Below are positions 28,769 through 38,290 of a stretch of DNA of 59,745 bases, in pieces. The stretch lies in NCBI GenBank assembly GCA_905479805.1, contig CAJQNY010000014.1, forward strand, positions 1 through 59,745, given 5' to 3'. The notes beneath the pieces were generated by a model. The model was not told where the DNA came from and made no database searches. It saw only the letters and a program-made list of their open reading frames with translations. This DNA comes from an uncultured Arenicella sp. (GTDB lineage Bacteria; Pseudomonadota; Gammaproteobacteria; Arenicellales; Arenicellaceae). A program made the position numbers and the translations under genes. Position 1 is the stretch's first letter. Every line of letters starts with the position of its first letter.

Positions 28769-29537
28769 TTCTCTTTTGAAAGATGTTGAAGTAACAAACC
28801 GGGTTTCCAAGGTGGTAAGTACCGGTTCAAGCCCGGCATTCTTTTCCTGTTGGGATATGCATTCGTACTATGGTGAGAGCTATATTGTTCAAGGAGTTAG
28901 TTTCGATATACGAGAGGGTGAGGTGCTAGCACTTCTTGGGCGGAATGGCGCTGGTAAAACTTCTACTCTACGTTCAATAGCAAGAGTTGACAGTCCAGAA
29001 GTTTCACGTGGTGAAATTTGGTTGGACCACAAACCATTGCATCACATGCAGTCACACGAAGCTGCTCAGAATGGAGTTGCATTAGTTCCTGAAGATAGGC
29101 GAATTATCCAGGGCCTTACTGTCGAAGAAAACTTGCAATTAGCGCAAATCAATCCACCGATAGGTTGGTCTATAGAGAGAATATACGAACACTTCCCTCG
29201 TTTAGCTGAACGCCGCAAACAAATGGGAACAACGCTTTCGGGTGGCGAGCAACAGATGCTGGCAGTTGCTCGAGCTCTTGCTCGAGACATTAAGTTGTTG
29301 TTGCTGGATGAGCCCTATGAGGGTTTAGCTCCGGTTATTGTACAAGAGATAGCAAACATTGTAGACAGCATAAAGAAACGCGGAATTACAACGATTATTG
29401 TTGAACAAAATGCCGTAGCCGCGCTTCGTTTAGCTGACCGCGCAATAATCTTGGACATGGGGCAGATAGTCTTTGATGGTACCGCAGAGGACGTGCTAAC
29501 TAATGATGAATTACGCCATGAATATCTAGCTATTTGA
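28761..29537 (+). CDS. branched-chain-amino-acid-type ABC transporter ATPase (LivF family)
   Basis: From ATG 28761 (overlapping the previous stop by eight bases) this is 258 residues. Walker A is GRNGAGKTSTLRSI, the Q-loop region VPEDRRIIQGLTVEENL is typical of LivF, the signature is LSGGEQQMLAVARAL, and Walker B is LLLLDEPYEGLAPVIV with VEQNAVAALRLADRA after it. A 35-residue N-terminal extension precedes the first strand. The frame opens 24 codons earlier inside livG, but the ATG used here fits the tight gene overlap. It completes the importer. Confidence 0.92.
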   Translation: MSDSLLKDVEVTNRVSKVVSTGSSPAFFSCWDMHSYYGESYIVQGVSFDIREGEVLALLGRNGAGKTSTLRSIARVDSPEVSRGEIWLDHKPLHHMQSHEAAQNGVALVPEDRRIIQGLTVEENLQLAQINPPIGWSIERIYEHFPRLAERRKQMGTTLSGGEQQMLAVARALARDIKLLLLDEPYEGLAPVIVQEIANIVDSIKKRGITTIIVEQNAVAALRLADRAIILDMGQIVFDGTAEDVLTNDELRHEYLAI

Positions 29538-29732
29538 ATTTTCGGGTAATTAATATTATCCGGGATTATTCAACCACTATTAAGTTACTGAACTGCAGCA
29601 TGATGACGTCGAATGAAACGGTTGTGCTTTTCCAACATTCTGCCGTCTACAGGTGCCATATCTAAGTGAGTTCTTGCCTTTGTAAATTGTCACTACGAAG
29701 GCTTTAGAGTTAGACAAGGAATTTATATAAGA

Positions 29733-29751
29733 CTTTAGTCGTACATATACC
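29733..29751 (+). promoter_or_regulatory. candidate CrbR-type operator upstream of porin gene
   Basis: CTTTAGTCGTACATA with following TACCA repeats the prpE/ABC-importer site with one difference over 20 bases (ATAtACCA instead of ATAgACCA). It lies about 75-93 bases before the porin start, a usual place for an activator site. Confidence 0.55.
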
Positions 29752-29825
29752 AAAGGCTAATACCAAACAAGGATGTTCTCTGTGATATTTCAGTTTCACA
29801 AACGACATATTTGAGGAGATTACCA

Positions 29826-31154
29826 ATGAACCGAAAAATAACCACGCTGGTTGTTGGAGCTGTATCAGCAATGATTGCTGCAACTTCCGTGATGGCGGGT
29901 CCGATTGAAGACCGAGTTAAGGAAATGGAGGCAGAACTCCGTAGCCTGAAGGCCATGATTCAAGAGCAACAGAAACAGAATGCAAATGAAATTAAAGCTA
30001 TAGAAGTAAAAGTAGCAAAATCGAAATCTGATGCACCTCAATATACAGCCTCAAAAGGTACAGAAGTCACCTACGGTGGTTTTATCAAAGTCAACGCAAT
30101 GTATGATGACTACAAGGACGGACCACCTCCGACGGCAAGAATAGCATCCAATATCTTGGTGCCAAGCTTAATTCCTGTAGGCGGAGACAACCCATCTAGC
30201 GCAGATTTTCATTCAGATGTGTTAACGTCTCGATTATTCTTTAAGACAAAAAACCAAACCAGTGCCGGTTTGATTAAGTCACACATAGAGTTGGACTTGT
30301 TAAGCGGTGGCGGTGACGAGCGTATTTCAAATTCTACCAACTCACGACTACGACACGCATATTTGAATTGGGACTATGGCGATGATTCATCACTACTAGT
30401 CGGTCAGACATGGAGTACATTTTTCAATGTCGGCGCTCTGCCTGAAGCGGTTGAGTTCATTGGCCCGACATCCGGTACAATATTTAATCGTCAAGCCCAA
30501 ATCAGATGGACTAAGAAGATCGGTGGTGGTTCGTCGTTTATGCTTGCAGCGGAAAACCCTTCTACTAGTCTTGCTGACGCCGGCAGCGGTATAGCGGGTA
30601 GTAATTTTGATGACAACTCTATTCCAGATATTGTTGCTCGTTACAATGGAAAATCTGGTGGCCATTCTTGGGCGCTATCCGCAATCGGTCGTGAGATTGG
30701 AGTAGACGATGGTGTTGTCGATGAAAGCAAGTTTGGCGTAGGCATAAATTTTGCAGGTAAAATAGTTCTTGGTAATGGGGACGACATTAAATACTCGATT
30801 GCTACTGGTAATCTTGGTCGGTACATCGGACTAAATGCGTTTCGTGACGGAGGAATAGATGGAGCAGGCAATATCGATTTAACTTCTGTTACTGGTGGCT
30901 ACGTTGCGTACCGGCATCATTGGAACGATAAATTACGTAGTACATTCTCATATGCCTTGTCCACAGCTAGCTTAGCAAACGGGTTGGCGAGTACAAATAC
31001 TGAAGAAATTTCGAACTTCAATGTCAACCTTATCTATTCTCCTACGCCTGCATTGACCTTTGGTGGGGCGCTGATTAGTGCTTCGAGGGAACTCGAAAAT
31101 GGAGTTGATGGGGATCTGACTCGGCTTCAATTGACAGCTAAGTACGGTTTCTAA
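29826..31154 (+). CDS. DcaP-like outer-membrane porin
   Basis: From ATG 29826, after GAGGAGAT, the product is 442 residues. A signal peptide (about 1-24, ends VMAGP) is followed by a coiled-coil stretch (RVKEMEAELRSLKAMIQEQQ). A beta-barrel then starts at VTYGGFIKVNAMYDDY and ends in LQLTAKYGF with the C-terminal Phe needed for BAM. This is the layout of trimeric DcaP-type porins, some of which admit dicarboxylates or other small acids. The substrate here is inferred only from the shared TAGTCGTA site and neighbours. A frame extension to TTG 29811 is not needed. Confidence 0.85.
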   Translation: MNRKITTLVVGAVSAMIAATSVMAGPIEDRVKEMEAELRSLKAMIQEQQKQNANEIKAIEVKVAKSKSDAPQYTASKGTEVTYGGFIKVNAMYDDYKDGPPPTARIASNILVPSLIPVGGDNPSSADFHSDVLTSRLFFKTKNQTSAGLIKSHIELDLLSGGGDERISNSTNSRLRHAYLNWDYGDDSSLLVGQTWSTFFNVGALPEAVEFIGPTSGTIFNRQAQIRWTKKIGGGSSFMLAAENPSTSLADAGSGIAGSNFDDNSIPDIVARYNGKSGGHSWALSAIGREIGVDDGVVDESKFGVGINFAGKIVLGNGDDIKYSIATGNLGRYIGLNAFRDGGIDGAGNIDLTSVTGGYVAYRHHWNDKLRSTFSYALSTASLANGLASTNTEEISNFNVNLIYSPTPALTFGGALISASRELENGVDGDLTRLQLTAKYGF

Positions 31155-31227
31155 GGGGATTACTTTCAAAGGGTTTTGAGAGTTTACTATCTGTCTTCTT
31201 CTTCTCCAGTTTTAGAGGACGCCATTA

Positions 31228-31262
31228 GGAGTGCGGGTTTTGTTAACCCGCACTCCACTTTT
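31228..31262 (+). terminator. strong intrinsic terminator after porin gene
   Basis: GGAGTGCGGGTT (31228-31239) pairs perfectly with AACCCGCACTCC (31245-31256) over TTGTT, then ACTTTTTATTT follows. Confidence 0.93.
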
Positions 31263-31341
31263 TATTTGATAACCTTCTGCACCTAGACCGAGAATCAAAC
31301 ATAATTTAAAATTCCCACTATAGAAGATGTACACTCGGTAA

Positions 31342-34300
31342 ATGATCTCTATTCAAATCATCGCGTTTATCGCGTTGGCCTACCTGCTTTTACTTTTTTT
31401 AATAGCCTACTTGGGGGATCTCCCGCGCTTTCAATCCATCGCGAAGCTAAACCCTAATGTTATCTATGCGCTATCGCTGGCCGTCTATTGCTCGTCGTGG
31501 ACATTCTATGGCGCTGTAGGTACTGCGTCGGTCATCGGGCTTGATTACATAGCAATCTACTTGGGACCCTGTTTGGTCTTCTTATTCGGCTACCCCGTGA
31601 TGCGGCGAATAATAATGGTCTGCAAGCAGAATAACATTACATCAATTTCTGATTTCATTGCCAGCCGATACGGCAAGAACTATAAAATTGGTGTTCTGGT
31701 TACAGTGATCGCTGTTGTGGGGTCTTTGCCTTATATCGCTTTGCAGCTAAAAGCAGTTTCCTTATCCTTTTTGGTGTTGAGTGAACAGAGTAACGTCAGT
31801 GGTGAATTGGTAACAAACTATACTTCTGTAGATACCGCATTTTACACGGGTGCGATCATGGCATTGTTTGCGGTTTTATTTGGCACGCGACACTTAGATG
31901 CAACCGAGCATCATAGTGGAATGGTTTTAGCAATATCCTTCGAGTCAATTGTAAAACTAGTTGCCATTTTAGTCGTCGGGTTTTATGCCTCCCATTTGCT
32001 GTTGGATGCATCAACACATAGTAATTTCCGTGACTTAGCTACTTCAGGCAATTTGAGCTACAACCTTACTGGCGGATCTTCAACACTCACCAGTTTCCTC
32101 ACGAAAACCTTTTTGGCCATGGGCGCTATAATCTTGCTGCCAAGGCAATTCCAAATGACAGTCGTTGAGGCAAATAGTCATAGCCAATTCAAAACCGCAA
32201 TGTGGGTTATGCCGATCTATTTGCTCTTGACCACTCTAATTGTGATGCCAATTGCGTTTGCCGGCACTGAATTATTGCCGAATGGGAAAGCTGACTTGTA
32301 CGTTCTGACTCTACCCCTGGCCGCAGGAAATCAATGGATCGGATTGTTTGCATTTATAGGTGGTCTTTCGGCCGCAACTGGCATGGTGATTGTCGCTGTT
32401 ATTAGTTTAAGCACCATGGTCTGCAATGATCTTGTTATGCCAAACCTGATTCGGATCAAGAGACTGGATATCCTCAACCGGAACAACCTAGACGCCATCA
32501 TATTGTTGATACGCCGCTTGGCGATCGTGGTTCTGATGGTAGGTTCTTACGGCTACTTCAGATTAATGGACGAAAATGCACAACTGGCGAATATTGGGCT
32601 AGTTTCTTTTGCAGCTGTCGTGCAATTTTTCCCCGCTGTAATTTGCGCTATATTTTGGAAAAGAGCCAATAGTAAAGGCGTGTTTTGGGGGTTAGCCGGC
32701 GGTTTTCTTGTATGGGGTTATACCTTGATGTTGCCAACGCTCCTGACGCCTGAAACAGTTAACCAGATTTGGTCTGATTCTTGGTCTCACCCAGAATCTC
32801 TACTGGGCAACAACTTGAATAATCCGTTGACCCATGGTGTATTTTGGAGTCTCTTGGTAAATTCAATATTGCTAGTGCTGCTTTCACTTCGCAACCAACA
32901 ATCAATGTTAGAGCAAATACAAGCAAGTCGCTTTTTTCATACCGGCGTTATGGGCACCAGCGTTGCACAAGTAGGTGCTGATCAACCGATTCTTGTTCAT
33001 CCTGATGCGCTGCGGATTATCGCTGAGCGAATCATAGGAATTAAGAATACACAGAGCGTTTTCAGTCAATACGAGTCAAAAAGTGGCATTGAGCTCTCAA
33101 CAGCAACACAAGTCGATCGGTTGTTGATTTCATTGGTGCAGACTGCAATTGCAGGGGTTATCGGTAGTGCTTCTGCACAAAAAGTTATTTCGGATGTGGT
33201 TATTGGTGAGGATGAATATTTGGAAGAGGTAACCACCTTAGTTGATGAGACCTCGTCTGTCTTACAATTCAATCGACATTTATTGCAAACCACATTGCAG
33301 AATATTACTCATGGGATTTCTGTAATAGATGAGGAGTTAAATCTAGTAATTTGGAATCAGCGTTATATCGACCTTTTTGAGTATCCAGAAAATTTTATTT
33401 ACGTAGGGAAGCCTATATCAGAAGTTCTTGAATTTAATGCTCGTAGAGGCGATTTTTACGAGCGAAATCCTACTCAAGAAATTCGTAAGAGGCTAAAGCT
33501 TTTACACAAAAAATCGCCATACCAAAATATAAGAACGCGAGCCAATGATACTGTTATTAAGTCGATAGGTGAACCAATGCCCAATGGTGGTTTCGTAACA
33601 ACGTATGAGGACATAACAGAGAGTGTGCGCGCGTCAGAGCTCCTATATGCGGCGAACGAGGAACTTGAAGATAGAGTTGCGGAGCGCACAAAGGAGTTAA
33701 TTGCGTTAACCGAGGAGTTGGAAAAGACGACGCGTAGCAAAACTCACTTCTTGGCTGCAGCTAGCCATGACTTGCTTCAGCCCATTAATGCTGCAAGGCT
33801 TTTCGCACATAGCATATTGGAAGGCAGCGAGGAGAATGCAAAGATAGCTCATTTGGCTGAAAGTATAGATGATTCGTTGGTAAGAGCTAATCAGTTACTT
33901 CGAGCACTATTAGATATCTCAAGGTTTGATTCTGGTGGTATTCGACCAAACTTATCGGTATTTGATTTAAAAGAGTTCATTGCCAACTTAGTTCTGGAGT
34001 TGGAGGCTTTAGCTAGAGATAAAAGCATTTCATTAGTTACTCATGTGTCTACTATGGCAGCTTACTCAGATCATCAACTCTTATCATCGGTATTACAAAA
34101 TCTAGTAACGAATGCGATTCGCTATACGCCTGATGGTGGCCGTGTTGAAGTTACTGTTAAGGATATATCCGGTAATGGCGAAATTGCCAGAATCAGTATT
34201 CTTGATAGTGGTGTCGGTATCGACGCCTCCAATCTGAGTAACATCTTCAATGAGTTCTATCAGGTAGAGCCCAAAAAAACCGAGAGCGCGATGGGCTTAG

Positions 34301-34869
34301 GTTTGGGATTATCGATTGTTGAGCGCATCAGTAAGCTCCTAGATCTCCAGGTTGAGGTTGAGTCAACGATCGGGCAGGGAAGCTGTTTTTCAGTCAATGT
34401 GCCACTATCAGAACATCAACCGGATCAGGTTGTGAAAAAAGAGAAACAGATATACAAACCACTTTCTGAAAAATTGATTGGGCTCAAAGTCATTTGCATT
34501 GACAACAATGTTGCTGTTTTGAATGCAATGCAAACACTTGTAGAGGGATGGGGTTGTTCGGTAACAAGCGTCTCAACGTATAACGATGGCGTAGAGGCTA
34601 TTGAACAAGGTGGTTTCAAAATCGTACTTGCTGACTATCGATTGGATGATGAAGAAACAGGGTTGGATTTTTTGAATTTCTCGAAAGAATATACAAAACA
34701 AACTAATAATGAATCTATTCAAGGAGTATTGGTTACTGCTGAACAGGATAAAAGCTTGGAGCATCTAGCTACGAGCGCGGGCTTCCATTATTTATCCAAG
34801 CCGGTGGCTCCGGCGGCGTTAAAATCTATTCTGTTATACTTAACGACTAAAATTGAGGGGGGAGCTTAA
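31342..34869 (+). CDS. crbS: hybrid sensor histidine kinase with sodium:solute symporter domain (CrbS-like)
   Basis: This 1175-residue protein has an N-terminal PutP/SSS-type transporter domain of about 13 helices (1-520), then a PAS-like domain (about 640-750) and a coiled-coil linker. HisKA has the phospho-acceptor His809 in AAASHDLLQPINAARLF, and the HATPase (about 910-1030) has NLVTNAIRYTPDGG and GLGLGLSIV. A C-terminal receiver has Asp1098 in LADYRLDDEETGLDF. This is the architecture of CrbS (also MxtR), which senses acetate-related flux and controls acs. It faces its likely response-regulator gene, stops 12 bases apart. Confidence 0.9.
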   Translation: MISIQIIAFIALAYLLLLFLIAYLGDLPRFQSIAKLNPNVIYALSLAVYCSSWTFYGAVGTASVIGLDYIAIYLGPCLVFLFGYPVMRRIIMVCKQNNITSISDFIASRYGKNYKIGVLVTVIAVVGSLPYIALQLKAVSLSFLVLSEQSNVSGELVTNYTSVDTAFYTGAIMALFAVLFGTRHLDATEHHSGMVLAISFESIVKLVAILVVGFYASHLLLDASTHSNFRDLATSGNLSYNLTGGSSTLTSFLTKTFLAMGAIILLPRQFQMTVVEANSHSQFKTAMWVMPIYLLLTTLIVMPIAFAGTELLPNGKADLYVLTLPLAAGNQWIGLFAFIGGLSAATGMVIVAVISLSTMVCNDLVMPNLIRIKRLDILNRNNLDAIILLIRRLAIVVLMVGSYGYFRLMDENAQLANIGLVSFAAVVQFFPAVICAIFWKRANSKGVFWGLAGGFLVWGYTLMLPTLLTPETVNQIWSDSWSHPESLLGNNLNNPLTHGVFWSLLVNSILLVLLSLRNQQSMLEQIQASRFFHTGVMGTSVAQVGADQPILVHPDALRIIAERIIGIKNTQSVFSQYESKSGIELSTATQVDRLLISLVQTAIAGVIGSASAQKVISDVVIGEDEYLEEVTTLVDETSSVLQFNRHLLQTTLQNITHGISVIDEELNLVIWNQRYIDLFEYPENFIYVGKPISEVLEFNARRGDFYERNPTQEIRKRLKLLHKKSPYQNIRTRANDTVIKSIGEPMPNGGFVTTYEDITESVRASELLYAANEELEDRVAERTKELIALTEELEKTTRSKTHFLAAASHDLLQPINAARLFAHSILEGSEENAKIAHLAESIDDSLVRANQLLRALLDISRFDSGGIRPNLSVFDLKEFIANLVLELEALARDKSISLVTHVSTMAAYSDHQLLSSVLQNLVTNAIRYTPDGGRVEVTVKDISGNGEIARISILDSGVGIDASNLSNIFNEFYQVEPKKTESAMGLGLGLSIVERISKLLDLQVEVESTIGQGSCFSVNVPLSEHQPDQVVKKEKQIYKPLSEKLIGLKVICIDNNVAVLNAMQTLVEGWGCSVTSVSTYNDGVEAIEQGGFKIVLADYRLDDEETGLDFLNFSKEYTKQTNNESIQGVLVTAEQDKSLEHLATSAGFHYLSKPVAPAALKSILLYLTTKIEGGA

Positions 34870-34881
34870 GCGGACACAACG

Positions 34882-35541
34882 TTAAGCTAGCTGGTTAAGT
34901 GACGTTGCCAAAACCTCGTGATTTTTGATGAACAAGACGGCTTGTGTTCTGTTGTTAATACCCAGTTTCTTGAAGACACTTGTAATATGTGCTTTGACTG
35001 TAGCTTCAGAAATATCAAGATCATAGGCTATTTGTTTGTTTAGCTTACCCTTACCAATCTCTATTAATATTTTTAATTGAGATGGTGTAAGATTTTCGAT
35101 TTGACCAGTAGCAATCGTACTGCATTGCTGGCTATCTTCCTTTCGTAAGCTTATCGATTCAGGTTGGTATGTTTCTCCTTCTAAAATTTTCGTTATGGCT
35201 AACTTGATTTCTGCGGGGCTTGATGATTTTATGATATATCCAGATGCATTAAAATCAATGCAAGCTCTAATAATATGTGGTTCTTCATGTGCAGACACTA
35301 CGACCATTGGTATTTGAGGGTATACCTTTTTTAAAAGAGCCAAGTCGGTTAGGCCATTTGAGTCTGGCATATTTAGATCAAGGAAAACCAGATCAAATTT
35401 TTCACTATCTAATAGTTTCTTAGCTTCTTTATAGTTTATGGCTTCTTGTATGTTGGCCGACGATATCACTGACTCGACAATGTATCGCAAAGCCTCCCTA
35501 AAGAGAGGGTGATCATCAGCTATTAGAATAGTTTTTGCCAT
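34882..35541 (-). CDS. crbR: LuxR/NarL-family response regulator (CrbR-like)
   Basis: This 219-residue regulator has a receiver with ADDHPLFREAL and phospho-acceptor Asp55 (LVFLDLNMPDSNG), then Lys in YIIKSSSPAEI. A LuxR-type DNA-binding domain (about 151-208) follows with LTPSQLKILIEIGKGKLNKQIAYDL and ATVKAHITSVFKKLGI. It is convergent with the CrbS-like kinase and divergent from the symporter operon. CrbR-type regulators activate acs and acetate uptake genes. The region in front of it holds a TAGTC-like motif, so it may regulate itself. Confidence 0.9.
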   Translation of the reverse strand: MAKTILIADDHPLFREALRYIVESVISSANIQEAINYKEAKKLLDSEKFDLVFLDLNMPDSNGLTDLALLKKVYPQIPMVVVSAHEEPHIIRACIDFNASGYIIKSSSPAEIKLAITKILEGETYQPESISLRKEDSQQCSTIATGQIENLTPSQLKILIEIGKGKLNKQIAYDLDISEATVKAHITSVFKKLGINNRTQAVLFIKNHEVLATSLNQLA

Positions 35542-35600
35542 ACTAAGATATAAACATTAGCAGGACATTTCTGCAATACAAAAGGATGAGTTGCTTCTAA

Positions 35601-35615
35601 GACTTTTGTCTTATA
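35601..35615 (+). promoter_or_regulatory. degenerate CrbR-type site between regulator and symporter genes
   Basis: GACTTTTGTCTTATA matches GACTTTAGTCGTACA (29731-29745) at 12 of 15 positions. It lies 66-80 bases before the DUF4212 start and about 60 bases before the response-regulator start. Weaker than the other two sites. Confidence 0.4.
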
Positions 35616-35680
35616 CTGATTTCTTTCAACGAAGAGTAATATTGATGTATATCTATTAATTAGTTGGAGAAACCGTTGCA

Positions 35681-35935
35681 ATGAAAGACAGAGCTAATGC
35701 TTATTGGAAAGCCAATGTGAGTTTAATTGTTAAACTCTTAGTGGTTTGGTTCACCGTGCCGTTTTTAGGTGGCATCGTGTTTGTCGATATTTTAAACCAA
35801 ATCAATCTGGGTGGTTACCCATTGGGTTTTTGGGTTGCGCAACAAGGCTCAATCTATATGTTCGTGGTGATAATATTTTACTACGCAAAGAAAATGAGTG
35901 ATCTAGATGATGAGTTTGCAAGGGGAGGTAACTAA
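35681..35935 (+). CDS. DUF4212 small membrane subunit of solute:sodium symporter
   Basis: This 84-residue protein has two predicted helices (about 18-38 and 48-70). AYWKANVSLIVKLLVVWFTVPF and PLGFWVAQQGSIYMFVVIIFYYAKKM are the DUF4212 pattern. These small proteins are encoded directly before VC_2705-type sodium:solute symporters and are thought to be their partner subunit, like YjcH with ActP. It is two bases from the symporter gene. Confidence 0.9.
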   Translation: MKDRANAYWKANVSLIVKLLVVWFTVPFLGGIVFVDILNQINLGGYPLGFWVAQQGSIYMFVVIIFYYAKKMSDLDDEFARGGN

Positions 35936-35937
35936 TA

Positions 35938-37674
35938 ATGGAACTCCAAACCTTAACATATATTGTTGTTGGCTTTACCTTCGCACTCTACATCGGAATA
36001 GCCATTTGGGCACGCGCCGGTTCAACTAAAGAGTTCTACGTTGCTGGCGGAGGTGTTCATCCCATAGCCAATGGTATGGCCACTGGTGCCGATTGGATGT
36101 CAGCGGCATCGTTTATCTCCATGGCTGGTTTAATCGGCTTCTCTTATCAAGGCTACGGTGGCTCAGTGTTCTTGCTTGGTTGGACAGGTGGCTACGTACT
36201 GCTAGCGATGTGCCTCGCTCCATATTTACGCAAGTTCGGAAAATTCACAGTGCCTGAATTTATTGGAGACCGTTATTATTCAAATACGGCGAAAGTAGTG
36301 GCTGTGATTTGTTTGATTCTGGCGTCGGTAACCTATGTTATTGGCCAGATGAAAGGAATCGGTGTTGCCTTCAGTCGCTTCCTAGAAACGTCTTATGAGT
36401 TCGGCTTAACGGCAGGCATGATCATCGTGTTTATTTACGCGGTCTTGGGCGGCATGAAGGGTATTACTTACACCCAGATTGCACAATACGTTGTGTTGAT
36501 CTTCGCGTACACGATTCCTGCTATTTTTATCTCATTGTCATTAACTGGCAATCCGATTCCTCAGTTAGGTTTAGGCAGCACTTTGTTGTCTGATGGAACC
36601 TACGTGCTTGATAAACTAAATCAAGTGGTGACCGAACTCGGGTTCGCGGAGTACACGACATCGACGAGGGGTAGTACCCTCAATATGTTTGTGTACACAA
36701 TGTCTTTGATGATTGGCACCGCTGGCTTGCCTCACGTAATTATTCGGTTCTTTACCGTTCCCAGCGTTAAAGACGCGAGAAGATCTGCGGGTTGGTCGTT
36801 AGTCTTCATTGCCATTCTTTACACAACTGCACCAGCGGTAGCAGGCATGGCACGCTTGAACCTAATGAGTACCATTGAGCCAACACCTGGCAATTATCTA
36901 GCCTATGATGAGCGTCCACAGTGGTTTAAAAACTGGGAGACTACCGGTTTGTTGAAGTTTGAGGATAAAAATGGTGATGGCAAGATTCAGTACAGCGCTG
37001 ACAAAGCTACTAACGAGATGGTTAAAATTGATAACGATATCTTAGTCCTAGCCAACCCAGAAATAGCAAAATTACCTAACTGGGTGATTGCGCTGGTAGC
37101 TGCGGGTGGTCTAGCAGCTGCGCTGTCAACCGCGGCAGGTTTGTTATTGGCTATCTCGTCGGCCATATCGCACGATTTGTTGAAAGGTATAATACGTCCA
37201 GATATTTCAGAAAAATCTGAACTTAATGCCTCACGTGTTGCCATGGCCTTTACTGTGTTGCTGGCGGGATACTTAGGGTTTAACCCTCCAGACTTTGCCG
37301 CTGGGACGGTAGCGTTAGCTTTCGGGTTAGCAGCGTCGTCCTTGTTTCCAGCACTCATGTTAGGTATTTTTTATAAGCGCATGAACACGTCTGGCGCAGT
37401 TGCAGGAATGCTTTCAGGTATTGGTATTACACTATTCTACGTGTTCCAACACAAAGGTATTATGTTTGTACAGAGCACATCATTCTTAGGTGATATGAGC
37501 CCTAACTGGTTCTTAGGTATTGAGCCTAATGCTTTCGGAGCGGTTGGTGCATTGATTAACTTCATTGTAGCAATCGTGGTGTGTAAGCTAACGCCAGAGC
37601 CGCCGAAAAAAGTGCAAGATCTTGTTGATTACATTCGTGCGCCCCATGGGGAAGGCTCGGCTATATCGCATTAG
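35938..37674 (+). CDS. sodium:solute symporter, VC_2705 subfamily (probable acetate or short-chain acid uptake)
   Basis: This 578-residue SSS-family transporter has about 13 helices. FYVAGGGVHPIANGMATGADWMSAASFI and LGGMKGITYTQIAQY are typical, with GLPHVIIRFFTVPSVKDARRS in pieces near 260-290. A large extracytoplasmic loop (about 320-370) carries the EF-hand-like DKNGDGKIQY (343-352). The subfamily is annotated as cation acetate symporter and lies near acs in many bacteria. The DUF4212 gene before it and acs after it support uptake of acetate or related acids. Confidence 0.9.
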   Translation: MELQTLTYIVVGFTFALYIGIAIWARAGSTKEFYVAGGGVHPIANGMATGADWMSAASFISMAGLIGFSYQGYGGSVFLLGWTGGYVLLAMCLAPYLRKFGKFTVPEFIGDRYYSNTAKVVAVICLILASVTYVIGQMKGIGVAFSRFLETSYEFGLTAGMIIVFIYAVLGGMKGITYTQIAQYVVLIFAYTIPAIFISLSLTGNPIPQLGLGSTLLSDGTYVLDKLNQVVTELGFAEYTTSTRGSTLNMFVYTMSLMIGTAGLPHVIIRFFTVPSVKDARRSAGWSLVFIAILYTTAPAVAGMARLNLMSTIEPTPGNYLAYDERPQWFKNWETTGLLKFEDKNGDGKIQYSADKATNEMVKIDNDILVLANPEIAKLPNWVIALVAAGGLAAALSTAAGLLLAISSAISHDLLKGIIRPDISEKSELNASRVAMAFTVLLAGYLGFNPPDFAAGTVALAFGLAASSLFPALMLGIFYKRMNTSGAVAGMLSGIGITLFYVFQHKGIMFVQSTSFLGDMSPNWFLGIEPNAFGAVGALINFIVAIVVCKLTPEPPKKVQDLVDYIRAPHGEGSAISH

Positions 37675-37728
37675 TGCCCAAGCAGTTTGGTGTGGTTTGT
37701 TCCTGAGGTGGCGGGCTACACTTATTTA

Positions 37729-37767
37729 ACTCACCCTTTTTCAATAGAGAAGGGTGAGTCTTTCTTT
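37729..37767 (+). terminator. intrinsic terminator after symporter gene
   Basis: ACTCACCCTT (37729-37738) pairs with AAGGGTGAGT (37750-37759) over an 11-base loop, followed by CTTTCTTT. It ends just before the next small gene, so acs may need readthrough or its own promoter. Confidence 0.88.
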
Positions 37768-37781
37768 AGCTAGTAAGCAGA

Positions 37782-38270
37782 ATGTCATTATTTAAAAATA
37801 AGCATATAGTTACAGCGATGATCGTTACCCCCGTATTGGCCATGTTGGGCTATTACGTGACTGATCAGTTTGTAAAAGAACGACCTCAAGCGGCAATTAA
37901 AGGACAAAGCTATGAATTAATTGCTCAATCTAATTGTCGATATTCGAGTGGTAAGTGCGATCTAAAAAACGCTGAATTTACATCTACATTGACAGTTGAA
38001 AATGACGGTGGAATACAAACATTGAAACTTGAATCGAGTCATCCACTAGCAGGCGCTACAGTAGGGATTGTGCAAGTGGAGAAAACGTATGCGCCGACGA
38101 AGATGAATTCCGCAAATACTGGAGATCAATCTTGGTACCTCCAAATGCCAGCTAATACTAACGAAAGTACAATTTTGCGAGTTGCGCTAATGGCAAATGG
38201 ATCCTATTACTATGCCGAAACCCCTCTTGGTTTTAGTGAGTATAAAACATCCTTTCCTAGAAACTTTTAG
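37782..38270 (+). CDS. membrane-anchored protein of unknown function, acs neighbour
   Basis: This 162-residue protein has one N-terminal helix (about 8-27) and an extracytoplasmic domain rich in beta-strand patterns. [18 protein letters not shown] has two Cys (near 48 and 54) that could form a disulfide, and [13 protein letters not shown] and [20 protein letters not shown] follow. I do not recognise a named family. The start is 12 bases after the symporter terminator and the stop 20 bases before acs, so it is probably cotranscribed with acs. A role in acetate use is only suggested by position. Confidence 0.7.
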   Translation: MSLFKNKHIVTAMIVTPVLAMLGYYVTDQFVKERPQAAIKGQSYELIAQSNCRYSSGKCDLKNAEFTSTLTVENDGGIQTLKLESSHPLAGATVGIVQVEKTYAPTKMNSANTGDQSWYLQMPANTNESTILRVALMANGSYYYAETPLGFSEYKTSFPRNF

Positions 38271-38290
38271 ATACATGCTTAGAGCAGAGA

